A stretch of DNA of 64,000 nt from Trebonia sp963836195 (lineage in GTDB: Bacteria; Actinomycetota; Actinomycetes; Streptosporangiales; Streptosporangiaceae): positions 310,001 through 374,000 of the forward strand of contig CAWIIX010000033.1 of NCBI GenBank assembly GCA_963836195.1. Direction: 5' to 3'. Shown here piece by piece: positions 45,744 through 55,744 of the stretch. Each line of letters starts with the position of its first letter. Within the stretch, counting starts at the first letter, position 1. Below the pieces are notes generated by a model, which worked only from the letters and a program-made list of their open reading frames with translations, ran no database searches and was not told the DNA's origin. The position numbers were made by a program, and so were the translations under genes.

Positions 45744-45772
45744 TTGTTCCTTGCTAACAGGCGGCCTAGAGT
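45744..45772 (+). promoter_or_regulatory. Sigma-70-type promoter before the ParA-like gene
   Basis: TTGTTC (45744-45749) and TAGAGT (45767-45772) with 17-base spacing. The GTG at 45815 follows GGGAGG. Confidence 0.45.
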
Positions 45773-45814
45773 CCGGAACAGTTCGCGACCTCTAGCCCCG
45801 GGAGGATCTTACTG

Positions 45815-46708
<894 letters not shown>

Positions 46709-46990
46709 GCGTTCCCGGGGTCGCAGAGCTGCTGCGCCCCGCCGCATCCCCGCCAGCCGCCTCGGATGAACGTCAGGCGACCGGCAGGGAACGACACGAC
46801 CAGAAGATCACCGTCTACCTTTCCGCCACCGAGCTGCTTGAGCTCGAGCACGCCCGGCTGCGGCTGCGGCGCCTTGGCGTCGTCCTCGACCGGGGCCGCC
46901 TGGTGCGGGAGGCGATCGCGATCCTCCTCGCCGACCTGGACGCACGCGGCAGTGACAGCCTCGTGGTCCGCAACATCCGGGCTAGCATGA

Positions 46991-47866
46991 ATGGTGATGA
47001 CGACGAAAGCGGCGGAGCCGGATGACGCGCCGCGCGGCGCAGATGCCTTCGAGGTGCACCTCGACGTCTTCGAAGGGCCGTTCGACCTGCTGCTCGGGCT
47101 GATCTCCAAGCACAAGCTGGACATCACCGAGGTGTCGCTGTCTCAGGTCACCGACGAGTTCATCGCCTACATCAAGCAGCGCTCCGGCGGCTGGGACCTG
47201 GACCAGGTGTCCTACTTCCTGCTCGTCGCCGCCACCCTGCTCGACCTGAAGGCCGCCCGGCTGCTGCCGTCGGGCGAGGTCGAGGACGAGGAGGACCTGG
47301 CCCTGCTCGAGGCGCGGGACCTGCTCTTCGCCCGGCTGCTGCAGTACCGGGCCTATAAGCAGGTCGCCGCGATCTTCGCCGGCCGGATGGCGGCCTCGGC
47401 CAAGCGGTTCCCGAGGCGGGTGCCGCTGGAGGCGCGGTTCGCCGGGCTGCTGCCCGAGCTGCTGTTCGCGATCGGTCCGGCCGAGTTCGCCGCCCTGGCG
47501 GCCCGCGCGCTGACCCCCAAGGCGCCGCCGGTGGTGTCGACCGACCACATCCACGCGGCCTTCGTCTCCATCAGGGAGCAGGCGGTGCTGATGGCGGGGC
47601 GGTTGCGCGCGCTCGGGAAGGCATCGTTCCGGCAGTTGTCGGCCGGCGCGGCCGGAAACTATGAGATCGTCGCGTCGTTCCTGGCCCTGCTCGAGCTCTA
47701 CCGTGAGGATGTGGTGTCGTTCGAGCAGGTGGCGCCGCTCGGCGAGTTGTACGTCAGCTGGACCGGCGGGGACCGCGAGGTGCTGCTGGCGGCGCCGGGC
47801 GCCCGCGGCGGCGACGCCGTGACGGCCACCGAGACCGACCGTGAAAGTGAAGAAGACTACACATGA
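46991..47866 (+). CDS. scpA: Segregation and condensation protein A
   Basis: The 291-residue kleisin has FEVHLDVFEGPFDLLLGLIS at its start, KLDITEVSLSQVTDEFIAYI, DYLLVAATLL-like FLLVAATLLDLKAARLLPS, and a C-terminal winged-helix (FRQLSAGAAGNYEIVASFLA then LLELYREDVVSFEQ). ScpA bridges the SMC heads and binds an ScpB dimer to form the bacterial condensin. The ATG at 46991 or 46997 lies within the preceding gene. Its TGA overlaps the scpB ATG (ATGA at 47863). Confidence 0.96.
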   Translation: MVMTTKAAEPDDAPRGADAFEVHLDVFEGPFDLLLGLISKHKLDITEVSLSQVTDEFIAYIKQRSGGWDLDQVSYFLLVAATLLDLKAARLLPSGEVEDEEDLALLEARDLLFARLLQYRAYKQVAAIFAGRMAASAKRFPRRVPLEARFAGLLPELLFAIGPAEFAALAARALTPKAPPVVSTDHIHAAFVSIREQAVLMAGRLRALGKASFRQLSAGAAGNYEIVASFLALLELYREDVVSFEQVAPLGELYVSWTGGDREVLLAAPGARGGDAVTATETDRESEEDYT

Positions 47867-48794
47867 CCAGCGGCTTTACTGATGACGAGGGCGACCGCGG
47901 GATCAACGAGGACGTGGCGGGCGACGGCGGAACGGTCGACGACATGGCTGTCGAGGACGTGGTCGACGGCGATGCGATCGGCCGAGGATCAGTTCGCGGT
48001 GACGCGCTCGTCGGCGACGCGACCGACGGTGACGCGATCGAGGGAGACGCGACCGACGGAGATGCGGCCGAGGTGACGCGATCGACGGAGACGCGGCCCA
48101 CGGTGATGCGGCCGACGGTGATAAGACCGACGGTGACGTCGTCGACCGTGACGGTTCCGACAACGCGGCGCAGGCGGCGGACGCGAACGTCGGCGATGAG
48201 GCCCCCATCGAAGCCAACGAGGCCTACATCGACGAGGTCGACGGCCCGGGGGTGCGCGCCAGCCTCGAGGCGATCCTGCTCGTGGCCGACGAGCCGGTGC
48301 CGGAGGTGCTCCTCGCCCAGGTCCTCGAGCGTCCGCGGGGCGAGATCGACGCCGCCCTGCGCGCCCTCGCGGCCGAGTACACGGCCGACGGGCGCGGCTT
48401 CGACCTGCGGGAGATAGCGGGCGGCTGGCGCTTCTATACTCGTGAGGACTGCGCGCCATTGGTCGAGCGCTTCGTCAGGGACGGGCAAGAGGTCCGGCTC
48501 ACGCAGGCGGCGCTCGAAACCCTGGCCGTGATCGCCTACCGGCAGCCGGTCAGCCGGGCCCGGGTCTCGGCGGTGCGCGGTGTCAACTGCGACGGCGTGA
48601 TCAGGACGCTGGTGCTGCGCGGGCTCGTCGAGGACTCCGGTACCGATCAGGAGACCGGCGCGATTCTGTACCGCACCACCGGCTACTTTCTCGAGCGGCT
48701 GGGCATGGCGTCCCTGGACGAGCTGCCCGACCTGGCGCCGTTCCTGCCGGAGAACATTGAGGACATTGAGGACAATGAACGGACGCGGGCGTAG
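47863..48794 (+). CDS. scpB: Segregation and condensation protein B, one apparent frameshift
   Basis: From ATG 47863 the first 70 codons encode acidic repeats (GDATDGDAIEGDATDGDAAE). A missing G near 48070 (GCCGAGGTGACG) breaks the frame. Restoring it continues the repeats (GDAIDGDAAHGDAADGD) into the true ScpB core: ASLEAILLVADEPVPEVLLA, FDLREIAGGWRFYTRE, LTQAALETLAVIAYRQPVSR and VRGVNCDGVIRTLVLRGLVE. The total is about 310 residues. ScpB is a winged-helix dimer that stabilises the ScpA-SMC ring. The long Asp-rich leader is unusual; the break lies inside repeats, so it could be a sequence error or slippage. Confidence 0.9.
47960..48165 (+). repeat. Degenerate 15-bp coding repeats in scpB
   Basis: Units of the type GGTGACGCGATCGAC encode GDAID, GDATD or GDAAE and recur about a dozen times in the N-terminal leader of ScpB. 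Confidence 0.8.
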
Positions 48795-49659
48795 CGGTTC
48801 CGAAGGTAAGCCGGTCGAGCTGTCGCCGGAGGCGCAGGCCCGGCTGCGGGCGCTGCGCAGCATGGGCTTCGAGGACGACGACAGGGACGAGTTCGCCGCC
48901 GACGAGGGCGAGCGGGACGACCTGGCCGACGTACCCGGCGGGGTCCGGCTGCAGAAGGTGCTGGCGGCGGCCGGGGTGGGCAGCCGACGGCACTGCGAGG
49001 AGCTGATCGGCGCCGGCCGGGTCGAGGTGGCCGGCCAGATCGTCCGCCGGTTCGGCGCCCGGGTCGACCCGGAGAACCAGGTCATCCGGGTCGACGGCAA
49101 GCGCATCCCGTCCCGGCAGGACGTCGTCTACCTCGCGTTCAACAAGCCGGTCAAGGTGCTGACGGCGATGACCGACGACCGTGGCCGGGCCACCATCACC
49201 GACTTCCTCGGCGACCGGGCCGAGCGGCTCTTCCACGTGGGCCGGCTCGACTACGACACCGAGGGCCTGATGCTGCTCACCAACGACGGCGAGCTGGCGC
49301 ACCGGCTCGCCCACCCGAGCTACGAGGTCGCCAAGACCTACCTGGCCGACGTGCCCGGCCCGATACCGCGCGACCTCGGTCGGCGGCTGGCGACCGGGGT
49401 CGAGCTCGAGGACGGGGTGGCGGTGGCGGACAAGTTCCGGGTGCTTGAGCAGGCCGGCGGGCGCGCCCTGGTCGAGGTCACGCTGCACGAGGGGCGCAAT
49501 CGGATCGTTCGCCGGATGCTGGCCGAGGTCGGCCATCCGGTCAGCCGCCTGGTGCGGATGTCGGTCGGGCCGATCAAGCTCGGGAACCTCGCCCCCGGCA
49601 CCACCAGAGACCTCACGACGAAGGAAATCGGCGAACTCTACGCCGCCGTCGGCCTCTAG
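48775..49659 (+). CDS. 23S rRNA pseudouridine synthase, RsuA/RluB family
   Basis: The ATG at 48775 overlaps the end of scpB by 20 bases and has GAGGAC upstream. The 294-residue protein has an acidic leader, an S4 RNA-binding domain (VRLQKVLAAAGVGSRRHCEE), and the catalytic domain with the active-site Asp in LFHVGRLDYDTEGLMLLTND. NKPVKVLTA and the C-terminal HEGRNRIVRRMLAEVGHPV complete the family signature. It isomerises a specific uridine in rRNA to pseudouridine. RluB is likely from the conserved scpAB context, but RsuA/RluE specificity cannot be excluded. Confidence 0.93.
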   Translation: MNGRGRSGSEGKPVELSPEAQARLRALRSMGFEDDDRDEFAADEGERDDLADVPGGVRLQKVLAAAGVGSRRHCEELIGAGRVEVAGQIVRRFGARVDPENQVIRVDGKRIPSRQDVVYLAFNKPVKVLTAMTDDRGRATITDFLGDRAERLFHVGRLDYDTEGLMLLTNDGELAHRLAHPSYEVAKTYLADVPGPIPRDLGRRLATGVELEDGVAVADKFRVLEQAGGRALVEVTLHEGRNRIVRRMLAEVGHPVSRLVRMSVGPIKLGNLAPGTTRDLTTKEIGELYAAVGL

Positions 49660-49805
49660 GGGAGCGGAAGGCACTCCCCGTGAGCCAAAGCGCGCGCCCC
49701 TGTCGGCGGACTGAGCAGCGAGGAAGCAGGCAGCGGCCTCGAGCGCGCGGAGGCGAACGGGAAAAACCCAGTAGCCTTGAGGTCAGATCGTAAGGAGTTG
49801 AGCAC

Positions 49806-50168
49806 GTGACAGTCAGGGCCATTCGCGGCGCCATCCAGGTCGACGCCGATGACAGGGACGCCATCCTTGAGTGCACCGCCGAGCTGGTGACCGCGGTGAT
49901 GAGCCGCAACGACCTGGCGCCCGACGACGTGATCAGCGTGCTGTTTACCGTGACCCCGGACCTGACGGCCGAGTTTCCCGCGCTGGCGGCGCGCAAGCTC
50001 GGCTTCCACGCGGTCCCGCTGATGTGCGCGACCGAGATCCCGGTCCCCGGTGCCATGCCCCGCGTCGTCCGGCTGATGGCGCACGTCGAGACCGACCTGC
50101 CCCGCGCCGAGATCCAGCACGTCTACCTCCGTGGTGCGGTCGGGCTGCGCCAGGACATCGCCCAGTAA
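49806..50168 (+). CDS. aroH: Chorismate mutase, AroH class
   Basis: The 120-residue protein matches the trimeric AroH fold: RAIRGAIQVDADDRDAILEC at the start, FTVTPDLTAEFPALAARKLG, then VPLMCATEIPVPGAMPRVVR and LMAHVETD. The conserved arginines and glutamate that hold chorismate are in these segments. It converts chorismate to prephenate for Phe and Tyr. AAGGAG lies 8 bases before the GTG. Its TAA overlaps the tyrA ATG by one base, coupling two consecutive steps of tyrosine synthesis. Confidence 0.95.
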   Translation: MTVRAIRGAIQVDADDRDAILECTAELVTAVMSRNDLAPDDVISVLFTVTPDLTAEFPALAARKLGFHAVPLMCATEIPVPGAMPRVVRLMAHVETDLPRAEIQHVYLRGAVGLRQDIAQ

Positions 50169-51254
50169 TGTCCATGCCGGGGCGGGTGCTCGTCGCGGGG
50201 ACCGGGCTGATCGGTACCTCGATCGCCCTCGCGCTGCGGGCCAAGGGCGCCGACGTGTGGCTGAGCGACGCCGACGAGGCGACGGCGAGGCTCGCGGCCG
50301 ACCTCGGGGCCGGGGTCGTCGTCCCCGACCTGCGCGACGCGAAGGGAATCGCCGACGTCGCCGTGCTCGCGGTGCCGCCGGCCGTAGTCGGGGAGATGCT
50401 CGACTACGCGCAGGAGTGCGCCGTCGCGGAGTGGTACACCGACGTCGCCAGCGTGAAGGCGCTGCCGGTCGCGCAGGCCCGGGAACTGGGCTGCGACCTG
50501 GAGACGTTTGTCCCCGCGCATCCGCTGGCGGGCCGGGAACGGCACGGGCCCGCCGCCGCCCAGGCCGATCTGTTCCTCGGCCGGACCTGGGCGCTGTGCC
50601 CGCTGCCGGAGACGAGCGCCGACGCGGTGGCGGCGGTGACCTCGCTCGCGGTCGCGTGCGGGGCCGTGCCGGTCACGACCGACCCGGAGACGCACGATCG
50701 CTGGGTCGCGCTCGTGTCGCACGCCCCGCATCTGGTCGCGGTGGCGATGGCGGCCAGGCTCGCGCCCTCGTCGGTCCCGGCCGACGCGCTCGGGCTGGCC
50801 GGCCAGGGCCTGCGCGACGTCACGCGGATCGCGGCCGGGCGACACCGGGCTGTGGACGCAGATCCTGACCGCCAACGCCGGGCCGATCGCCGAGGTGATC
50901 GCCGCCGTGGCCGAGGACCTGGCCGCCGCCGCCCGCGCGCTGGCCCGCGACTCGGGCACCGGCGACGTCGTCAGCCTGCTCGACCAGGGCCAGGCCGGGG
51001 TCGCCCGCATCCCCGGCAAGCACGGCGGCCAGCCGAGGAACTTCCGCCTGGTCCAGGTGGTCATCGCCGACCGTCCGGGCGAGCTGGCCCGGCTGTTCAA
51101 CGCGGCCGGCGCCGCCGGGGTGAACATCGAGGACATCCGGCTCGAGCACTCGCCCGGTCTCCCGGTCGGCGTGGCCGAGCTGTCCGTCCGCCCCGATCAG
51201 GCCGGCGCCCTGCTCGACGCGATGGAAGCGGGCGGCTGGCCCGTGCGCCGGTAA
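50168..51254 (+). CDS. tyrA: Prephenate dehydrogenase, one apparent frameshift
   Basis: The first frame gives the NAD-binding VLVAGTGLIGTSIALALRAK, YTDVASVKALPV, FVPAHPLAGRERHG and HDRWVALVSHAPHLVA, then breaks near GCGGCCGGGCGACACC (about 50835). Removing one G continues as AGDTGLWTQILTANAGPIAE into IAAVAEDLAAAARALARDSG and a C-terminal ACT domain (FRLVQVVIADRPGELARLF), about 361 residues in all. The enzyme oxidises and decarboxylates prephenate. The ACT domain probably binds tyrosine for feedback control. The break is probably an error, since both halves are conserved. Confidence 0.9.
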
Positions 51255-51303
51255 CCCGAAATGGATTACGCGGCGGCCGACTCGGTGTGCGAAGCTTGAC
51301 CTC

Positions 51304-51673
51304 ATGACCAAGAGCGCGAAGCAGGACACCAAGGAAGGCCCGGCGAAGACGGCCGAGGCCGAGTCCGCCGCGACCACCGATGCTGACGCGACCGAGTCGG
51401 CCGACGCCACGCCGGCGACTGCCGCCGAGCACGCTGCCGCCGAGCACGCTGCCGCCGAGCACGCAGAGGCCGAGCATGCGGACGACGGCGCGACCAAGGA
51501 CGCCGGCAAGCCGGACATCGATGACGTGAAGGCCAAGTTCCGCGAGGCGCTCGACCGCAAGCGCCAGGTCGCACGCCGAGGGCCAGGGCAAGGGCAGCCA
51601 CGAGTCGGGCAAGGTCGCCGGCGCCCACGGCCCCGCCGCCAGCCGTCGCAACTTCCGCCGCAAGAGCGGCTGA
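51304..51673 (+). CDS. DUF5302 protein, one apparent frameshift
   Basis: The N-terminal half is Ala/Glu-rich with near-perfect 15-bp repeats encoding AAAEH. The conserved core starts DIDDVKAKFREALDRKRQ. The frame then shifts near 51570; correcting one base gives HAEGQGKGSHESGKVAGAHG then PAASRRNFRRKSG, the hallmark of DUF5302, ending at TGA 51671. The corrected product is about 122 residues. Its function is unknown; the family is widespread and abundant in actinobacteria. It lies between tyrA and cmk. Confidence 0.85.
51424..51480 (+). repeat. 15-bp tandem repeats in the DUF5302 gene
   Basis: GCCGAGCACGCTGCC occurs twice exactly, followed by a diverged third and fourth unit, encoding AEHAAAEHAAAEHAEAEHA. 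Confidence 0.8.
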
Positions 51674-51758
51674 CCTCGGCGGCAGCCGCTTTGAGCCGCC
51701 GCAGAGCACCAGTTTCGGCGGCGGAAACCACCGGGCCAGACGGGACGGGCGTGCCCGG

Positions 51759-51764
51759 TACCCT
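51759..51764 (+). promoter_or_regulatory. Leaderless -10 (TACCCT) of cmk
   Basis: TACCCT ends 6 bases before GTG 51771; other GTGs at 51765 and 51768 are closer than normal. Confidence 0.4.
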
Positions 51765-51770
51765 GTGGTG

Positions 51771-52463
51771 GTGGGAATCTCAATGTCGAGCGGGTTCGTG
51801 GTGGCCATTGACGGGCCGTCGGGGTCCGGCAAGTCAAGCGCGTCCAGAGGCGTAGCCAGCTCGCTCGGCCTGAGCTACCTGGACACCGGCGCGATGTACC
51901 GGGCGCTGACCTGGTGGCTGATGTCGGCCGGGGTCGACACCGCCGACGAGCGGCTGGTGGGGGCCCGGGCGACCGCGGCGGCGATCGAGGTCTGCACCGA
52001 CCCGGACGACCCGTGGACCCGCGTCGACGGCCGCGACGTTTCCCGCGAAATCCGCACCGAGGCGGTATCCGCGCAGGTCAGCGTCGTTGCGAGGGTTCAG
52101 GCGGTGCGTGACCACCTCATCGCCGCGCAGCGCGCGATCATCTCTGCGGCGGACGCCGGGATCGTCGCCGAGGGGCGCGACATCGGCACCGTCGTCGCCC
52201 CCGACGCCCAGCTCAAGGTGTTCCTGACCGCGGACCCGCAGGCGCGCGCCCGGCGGCGCGCGGCCGAGCGGGGCGCGGCAGTCGACGCGACCGAGGCCGC
52301 CCAGGCCCGGCGGGACCGGCTGGACGCCGCGCAATCGCAGATGGCCGCCGACGCGGTCCTGCTTGACGCGACCGAGCTGACCCTGGCCGAGGTCATCGAG
52401 GAGATCGCCCGGCTGGCCAGGGAGCGCAGCGAGCTCGCCTGCACGGGGGATAAGAGCAGTTGA
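51771..52463 (+). CDS. cmk: Cytidylate kinase
   Basis: GTG 51771 is chosen from the leaderless -10; an ATG at 51783 and GTGs upstream are alternatives. The 230-residue enzyme phosphorylates CMP and dCMP. Signatures are the P-loop VAIDGPSGSGKSSASRGVA, LDTGAMYRALTWW, VARVQAVRDHLIAAQR, IVAEGRDIGTVVAPDAQLK and VFLTADPQARARRRA. It lies directly upstream of der, as in most actinobacteria. Confidence 0.95.
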   Translation: MGISMSSGFVVAIDGPSGSGKSSASRGVASSLGLSYLDTGAMYRALTWWLMSAGVDTADERLVGARATAAAIEVCTDPDDPWTRVDGRDVSREIRTEAVSAQVSVVARVQAVRDHLIAAQRAIISAADAGIVAEGRDIGTVVAPDAQLKVFLTADPQARARRRAAERGAAVDATEAAQARRDRLDAAQSQMAADAVLLDATELTLAEVIEEIARLARERSELACTGDKSS

Positions 52464-52484
52464 TAACGAACGGACGCGGGGCGA

Positions 52485-53975
52485 ATGAACGTGGAATCAC
52501 CTGATATCAGCGGCGACGACGGCGGCTGGGTAGACATCGGCGACATCAGCGACGCCGACTTCGACGACTCCGGCTTCGACGACGCGGTCGGTGACGGCGA
52601 CGGCGGATCGATCGGCCAGCCGATCCTGGCCGTCGTCGGCCGGCCCAACGTGGGCAAGTCGACCCTGGTCAACCGCATCCTCGGGGCCCGGCAGGCCGTC
52701 GTCCAGGACGTGCCAGGGGTGACCAGGGACCGGGTCACCTACGACGCCAACTGGCGCGGCCGGGCGTTCACGCTGGTCGACACCGGCGGCTGGCTGGCCC
52801 GGCAGCAGGGGCTCGCCGCCCAGGTGGCCGAGCAGGCCAGCGTCGCCGTCGACCTCGCCGACGCGGTCCTGTTCGTCGTGGACGCGCGAGTCGGCGCGAC
52901 CGACGAGGACGAGGCGGTCGCGAACGTGCTGCGCCGCGCGGGCAAGCCCGTCGTGCTGGTGGCCAACAAGGTGGACGACGCCAGGAGCGAGGCCGACGCG
53001 CTCTCGCTGTGGTCGCTCGGCCTCGGCGAGCCGGTGATGGTCTCCGCCATGCACGGCCGTGGCAGCGGCGACATGCTCGACCTCGCCCTCGAGGCGCTTC
53101 CGGAGGCGCCCAAGGAGCGGCTGGGCGAGACCGGGCCGCGCCGGGTGGCGCTGATCGGCAAGCCCAACGTCGGCAAGTCCTCACTGCTCAACAAGCTGGT
53201 CGGAGAGCAGCGGGCGGTCGTCGACTCGGTCGCGGGCACGACCAGGGACCCGGTCGACGAGCTGATCGAGCTCGGCGGCACCACCTGGCGGTTCGTCGAC
53301 ACGGCCGGGATCAGGAAGCGGTTCAGGGACAGCCAGGGCGCCGACTACTACGCCACCCTGCGCACCCAGGGAGCGCTCGACCGGGCCGAGGTCGCGGTCG
53401 TGCTGATCGACGCGAGCGAGCCGCTCACCGAGCAGGACCTGCGGATTCTCACAATGGTGACCGAGGCCGGGCGCGCGCTGGTCATCGCCTACAACAAGTG
53501 GGACCTCACCGACGAGGAGCGCCGCCACTACCTCGAGCGGGAGATCGAGCGGCAGCTCTACCACGTCCGCTGGGCGCCCCGGGTGAACATCTCGGCCGAG
53601 ACCGGTCGGCACGTCGAGCGGCTGGTGCCCGCCATCGAGCAGGCCCTGGCGGGCTGGGAGCAGCGGATCTCCACCGGGCAGCTCAACACCTGGCTGAACG
53701 CCCTCATCGCGGGCACCCCGCCGCCGCTGCGCGGCGGCAAGCAGCCGCGCATCCTCTTCGCCACCCAGGCCGGCATCAGGCCGCCGCACTTCGTGCTGTT
53801 CACGACCGGGTTCCTCGAGGACACCTACCGCCGGTTCATCGAGCGCCGCCTGCGCGAGGACTTCGGGTTCGCCGGCAGCCCGATCAAGGTGAGCATGCGG
53901 ATGCGCGAGAAGCGCGGCAAGGGCGCGGGCGGCGGCTCCAAGCCGGGCGCCAAGCCGGGCACCCGCCGGGGATGA
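52485..53975 (+). CDS. der: Ribosome-assembly GTPase Der (EngA)
   Basis: The 496-residue protein has an acidic leader of about 40 residues, then two GTPase domains and a KH-like domain. Domain 1: VVGRPNVGKSTLVNRILGAR, DTGGW, NKVD. Domain 2: LIGKPNVGKSSLLNKLVGEQ, DTAGIRKR, NKWDL. The KH-like domain contains PPHFVLFTTG and SMRMREKRG. Der acts in 50S subunit maturation and is essential. Its TGA overlaps the bioA ATG (ATGA at 53972). Confidence 0.97.
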   Translation: MNVESPDISGDDGGWVDIGDISDADFDDSGFDDAVGDGDGGSIGQPILAVVGRPNVGKSTLVNRILGARQAVVQDVPGVTRDRVTYDANWRGRAFTLVDTGGWLARQQGLAAQVAEQASVAVDLADAVLFVVDARVGATDEDEAVANVLRRAGKPVVLVANKVDDARSEADALSLWSLGLGEPVMVSAMHGRGSGDMLDLALEALPEAPKERLGETGPRRVALIGKPNVGKSSLLNKLVGEQRAVVDSVAGTTRDPVDELIELGGTTWRFVDTAGIRKRFRDSQGADYYATLRTQGALDRAEVAVVLIDASEPLTEQDLRILTMVTEAGRALVIAYNKWDLTDEERRHYLEREIERQLYHVRWAPRVNISAETGRHVERLVPAIEQALAGWEQRISTGQLNTWLNALIAGTPPPLRGGKQPRILFATQAGIRPPHFVLFTTGFLEDTYRRFIERRLREDFGFAGSPIKVSMRMREKRGKGAGGGSKPGAKPGTRRG

Positions 53976-55303
53976 TCGAGGATCTGCTCGAGGTCGACCG
54001 GCGGCGGGTGTGGCATCCGTACGGGCCGATGCCCGGCTCGCAGCAGCCGCTCGTCGTCGAGTCGGCCCACGGGGTGCGGCTGCGGCTGCCCGACGGCCGT
54101 GAGCTGATCGACGGCATGTCGTCCTGGTGGGCGGCGATCCACGGCTACGCGCACCCCGCGCTCGACGCCGCCGCCCGCGACCAGCTCGACCGGATGAGCC
54201 ACGTGATGTTCGGCGGGCTGACGCACGAGCCGGCCGTGGCCCTCGCCAGCCGGCTGGTCGAGCTCGCCCCGGACGGGCTCGAGCACGTCTTCCTGTGCGA
54301 CTCGGGCTCGGTCAGCGTCGAGGTCGCGGTGAAGATGTGCCTGCAGTACTGGCGCTCCCGCGGCCTCCCGGCCAAGACCAGGCTGCTGACCTGGCGCGGC
54401 GGCTACCACGGGGACACGTTCATGGCGATGTCGGTCTGCGACCCCGAGGGCGGCATGCACCGGATGTGGGACGGCGTGCTGCCCCGGCAGCTCTTCGCCG
54501 GCTTGCCGCCCGCGGGCTTCGACGCCGGCGTCGACGAGGCCTATGCGGCCGAGCTGGTCCGGCTCATCGAGGCGTCCAAGGACGAGCTGGCGGCCGTGAT
54601 CGTGGAGCCGGTCGTCCAGGGCGCGGGCGGGATGCGCTTCCACGACCCGGGCTACCTGCGGGTGCTGCGCGAGGCGTGCGATGCGCACGGCGTGCTGCTC
54701 GTGTTCGACGAGATCGCCACCGGCTTCGGCCGCACCGGCACGCTCTTCGCGGCCGGGCACGCGGGCGTGGCGCCGGACGTGATGTGCGTCGGCAAGGCGC
54801 TGACCGGGGGATACCTGACACTCGCGGCCGCCCTGTGCACGCCGGAGGTCGCGGACGGCATCAGCCGCGGCGAGCTGCCGGTGCTCGCGCACGGGCCGAC
54901 GTTCATGGGCAACCCGCTCGCCTGCGCGATCGCCGGCGCGTCGCTTGAGGTGCTGCTGGGGCCGGGCACGTACCCGGCCGGGTGGCAGGCCGAGGTCGCG
55001 CGGATCGAGGCCGGGCTCACGGCCGGGCTCGCCCCGGCGGCCGGGCTGCCCGGCGTGGCCGACGTGCGCGTGCTCGGCGCGATCGGCGTCGTGCAGCTCA
55101 CGTCCGATGTCGACATCGCCCAAGCGACCCGGGCGGCGGTCGGGGCGGGGGTCTGGCTGCGGCCGTTCCGCGACCTGATCTACACGATGCCGCCGTACGT
55201 GACCCCCGACGAAGATGTGGCCGCGATCTGCTCGGGCGTGCTCGCCGCGGTCACGGCGGCGACCGCAGCGACCGCGAGCACGGCGTCGGCCACCAGCGGG
55301 TAG
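53972..55303 (+). CDS. bioA: Adenosylmethionine-8-amino-7-oxononanoate transaminase
   Basis: The 443-residue PLP enzyme catalyses the second-last-but-one step of biotin synthesis, using SAM as amino donor. It shows the BioA start VWHPYGPMPGSQQPLVVESA, DGMSSWWAAIHGYAHP, FLCDSGSVSVEVAVKMCLQY, RGGYHGDTFMAMSVCDPEGG, VEPVVQGAGGMRFHDP, FDEIATGFGRTG and the PLP lysine K275 in CVGKALTGGYLTLAAAL. The SVSVEVA in place of the usual SVAVEVA is minor. It is coupled to der by the 4-base overlap and no other bio genes follow in the window. Confidence 0.95.
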   Translation: MIEDLLEVDRRRVWHPYGPMPGSQQPLVVESAHGVRLRLPDGRELIDGMSSWWAAIHGYAHPALDAAARDQLDRMSHVMFGGLTHEPAVALASRLVELAPDGLEHVFLCDSGSVSVEVAVKMCLQYWRSRGLPAKTRLLTWRGGYHGDTFMAMSVCDPEGGMHRMWDGVLPRQLFAGLPPAGFDAGVDEAYAAELVRLIEASKDELAAVIVEPVVQGAGGMRFHDPGYLRVLREACDAHGVLLVFDEIATGFGRTGTLFAAGHAGVAPDVMCVGKALTGGYLTLAAALCTPEVADGISRGELPVLAHGPTFMGNPLACAIAGASLEVLLGPGTYPAGWQAEVARIEAGLTAGLAPAAGLPGVADVRVLGAIGVVQLTSDVDIAQATRAAVGAGVWLRPFRDLIYTMPPYVTPDEDVAAICSGVLAAVTAATAATASTASATSG

Positions 55304-55311
55304 CTACCCGC
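55296..55311. other. Perfect palindrome spanning two stop codons
   Basis: GCGGGTAG-CTACCCGC contains the TAG of bioA and, on the other strand, the TAG of the RsbW-like gene, so the two convergent genes abut with no base between them. Confidence 0.85.
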
Positions 55312-55744
55312 CGTCGGGCGACCAGTGGCACGACAGGTGGAACCAGACCGTCGTGCCCGCCGGGTCCCGCAGGTAGCCCCACTGGGCGGCGAGCTGCTGA
55401 ACCAGCAGCAGACCGTGGCCGTTGGTGGTCAGCACGTCCCGCTTGACGACCGGGGTGCCGTCCGAGCCGTCGTCGATCACCTCGACCAGGACCCCGTCGG
55501 GCACGTCGACGACGACGATGGTGACCGTGCCGCCCGGCGCGCCGGACGCCGTGTGCTGGATGGCGTTCGCTACCAGCTCCGACGTGAGTAAGGTGGCGGC
55601 GTCGGAGTCGAGCGGGGGCGTCTTGTCGGCCGCCGCGAGCGTCCGGGCGACGAAGGCACGGGCGCCGGAGACCTCCTCGGGCCGGCCGGGGATCGTGGCC
55701 GAGCCGAGGATGGCGGTAGAGCGGCTTTTCAGGGGGGTGTTCAT
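55304..55744 (-). CDS. RsbW-like ATP-binding (anti-sigma/HATPase) protein
   Basis: ATG 55744 follows GGGAGG, giving 146 residues. The GHKL ATPase signatures are LLTSELVANAIQHTAS (N box with Asn) and LLVQQLAAQWGY after NGHG; the D of VEVIDDGSDG contacts the base. It has no kinase domain beyond this. In Streptomyces, such small ATPases are found beside Scr1/WhiJ-type regulators and DUF397 proteins, which are the next genes here. It may act as an anti-sigma-like or partner-switching component. It is convergent with bioA. Confidence 0.9.
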   Translation of the reverse strand: MNTPLKSRSTAILGSATIPGRPEEVSGARAFVARTLAAADKTPPLDSDAATLLTSELVANAIQHTASGAPGGTVTIVVVDVPDGVLVEVIDDGSDGTPVVKRDVLTTNGHGLLLVQQLAAQWGYLRDPAGTTVWFHLSCHWSPDGG

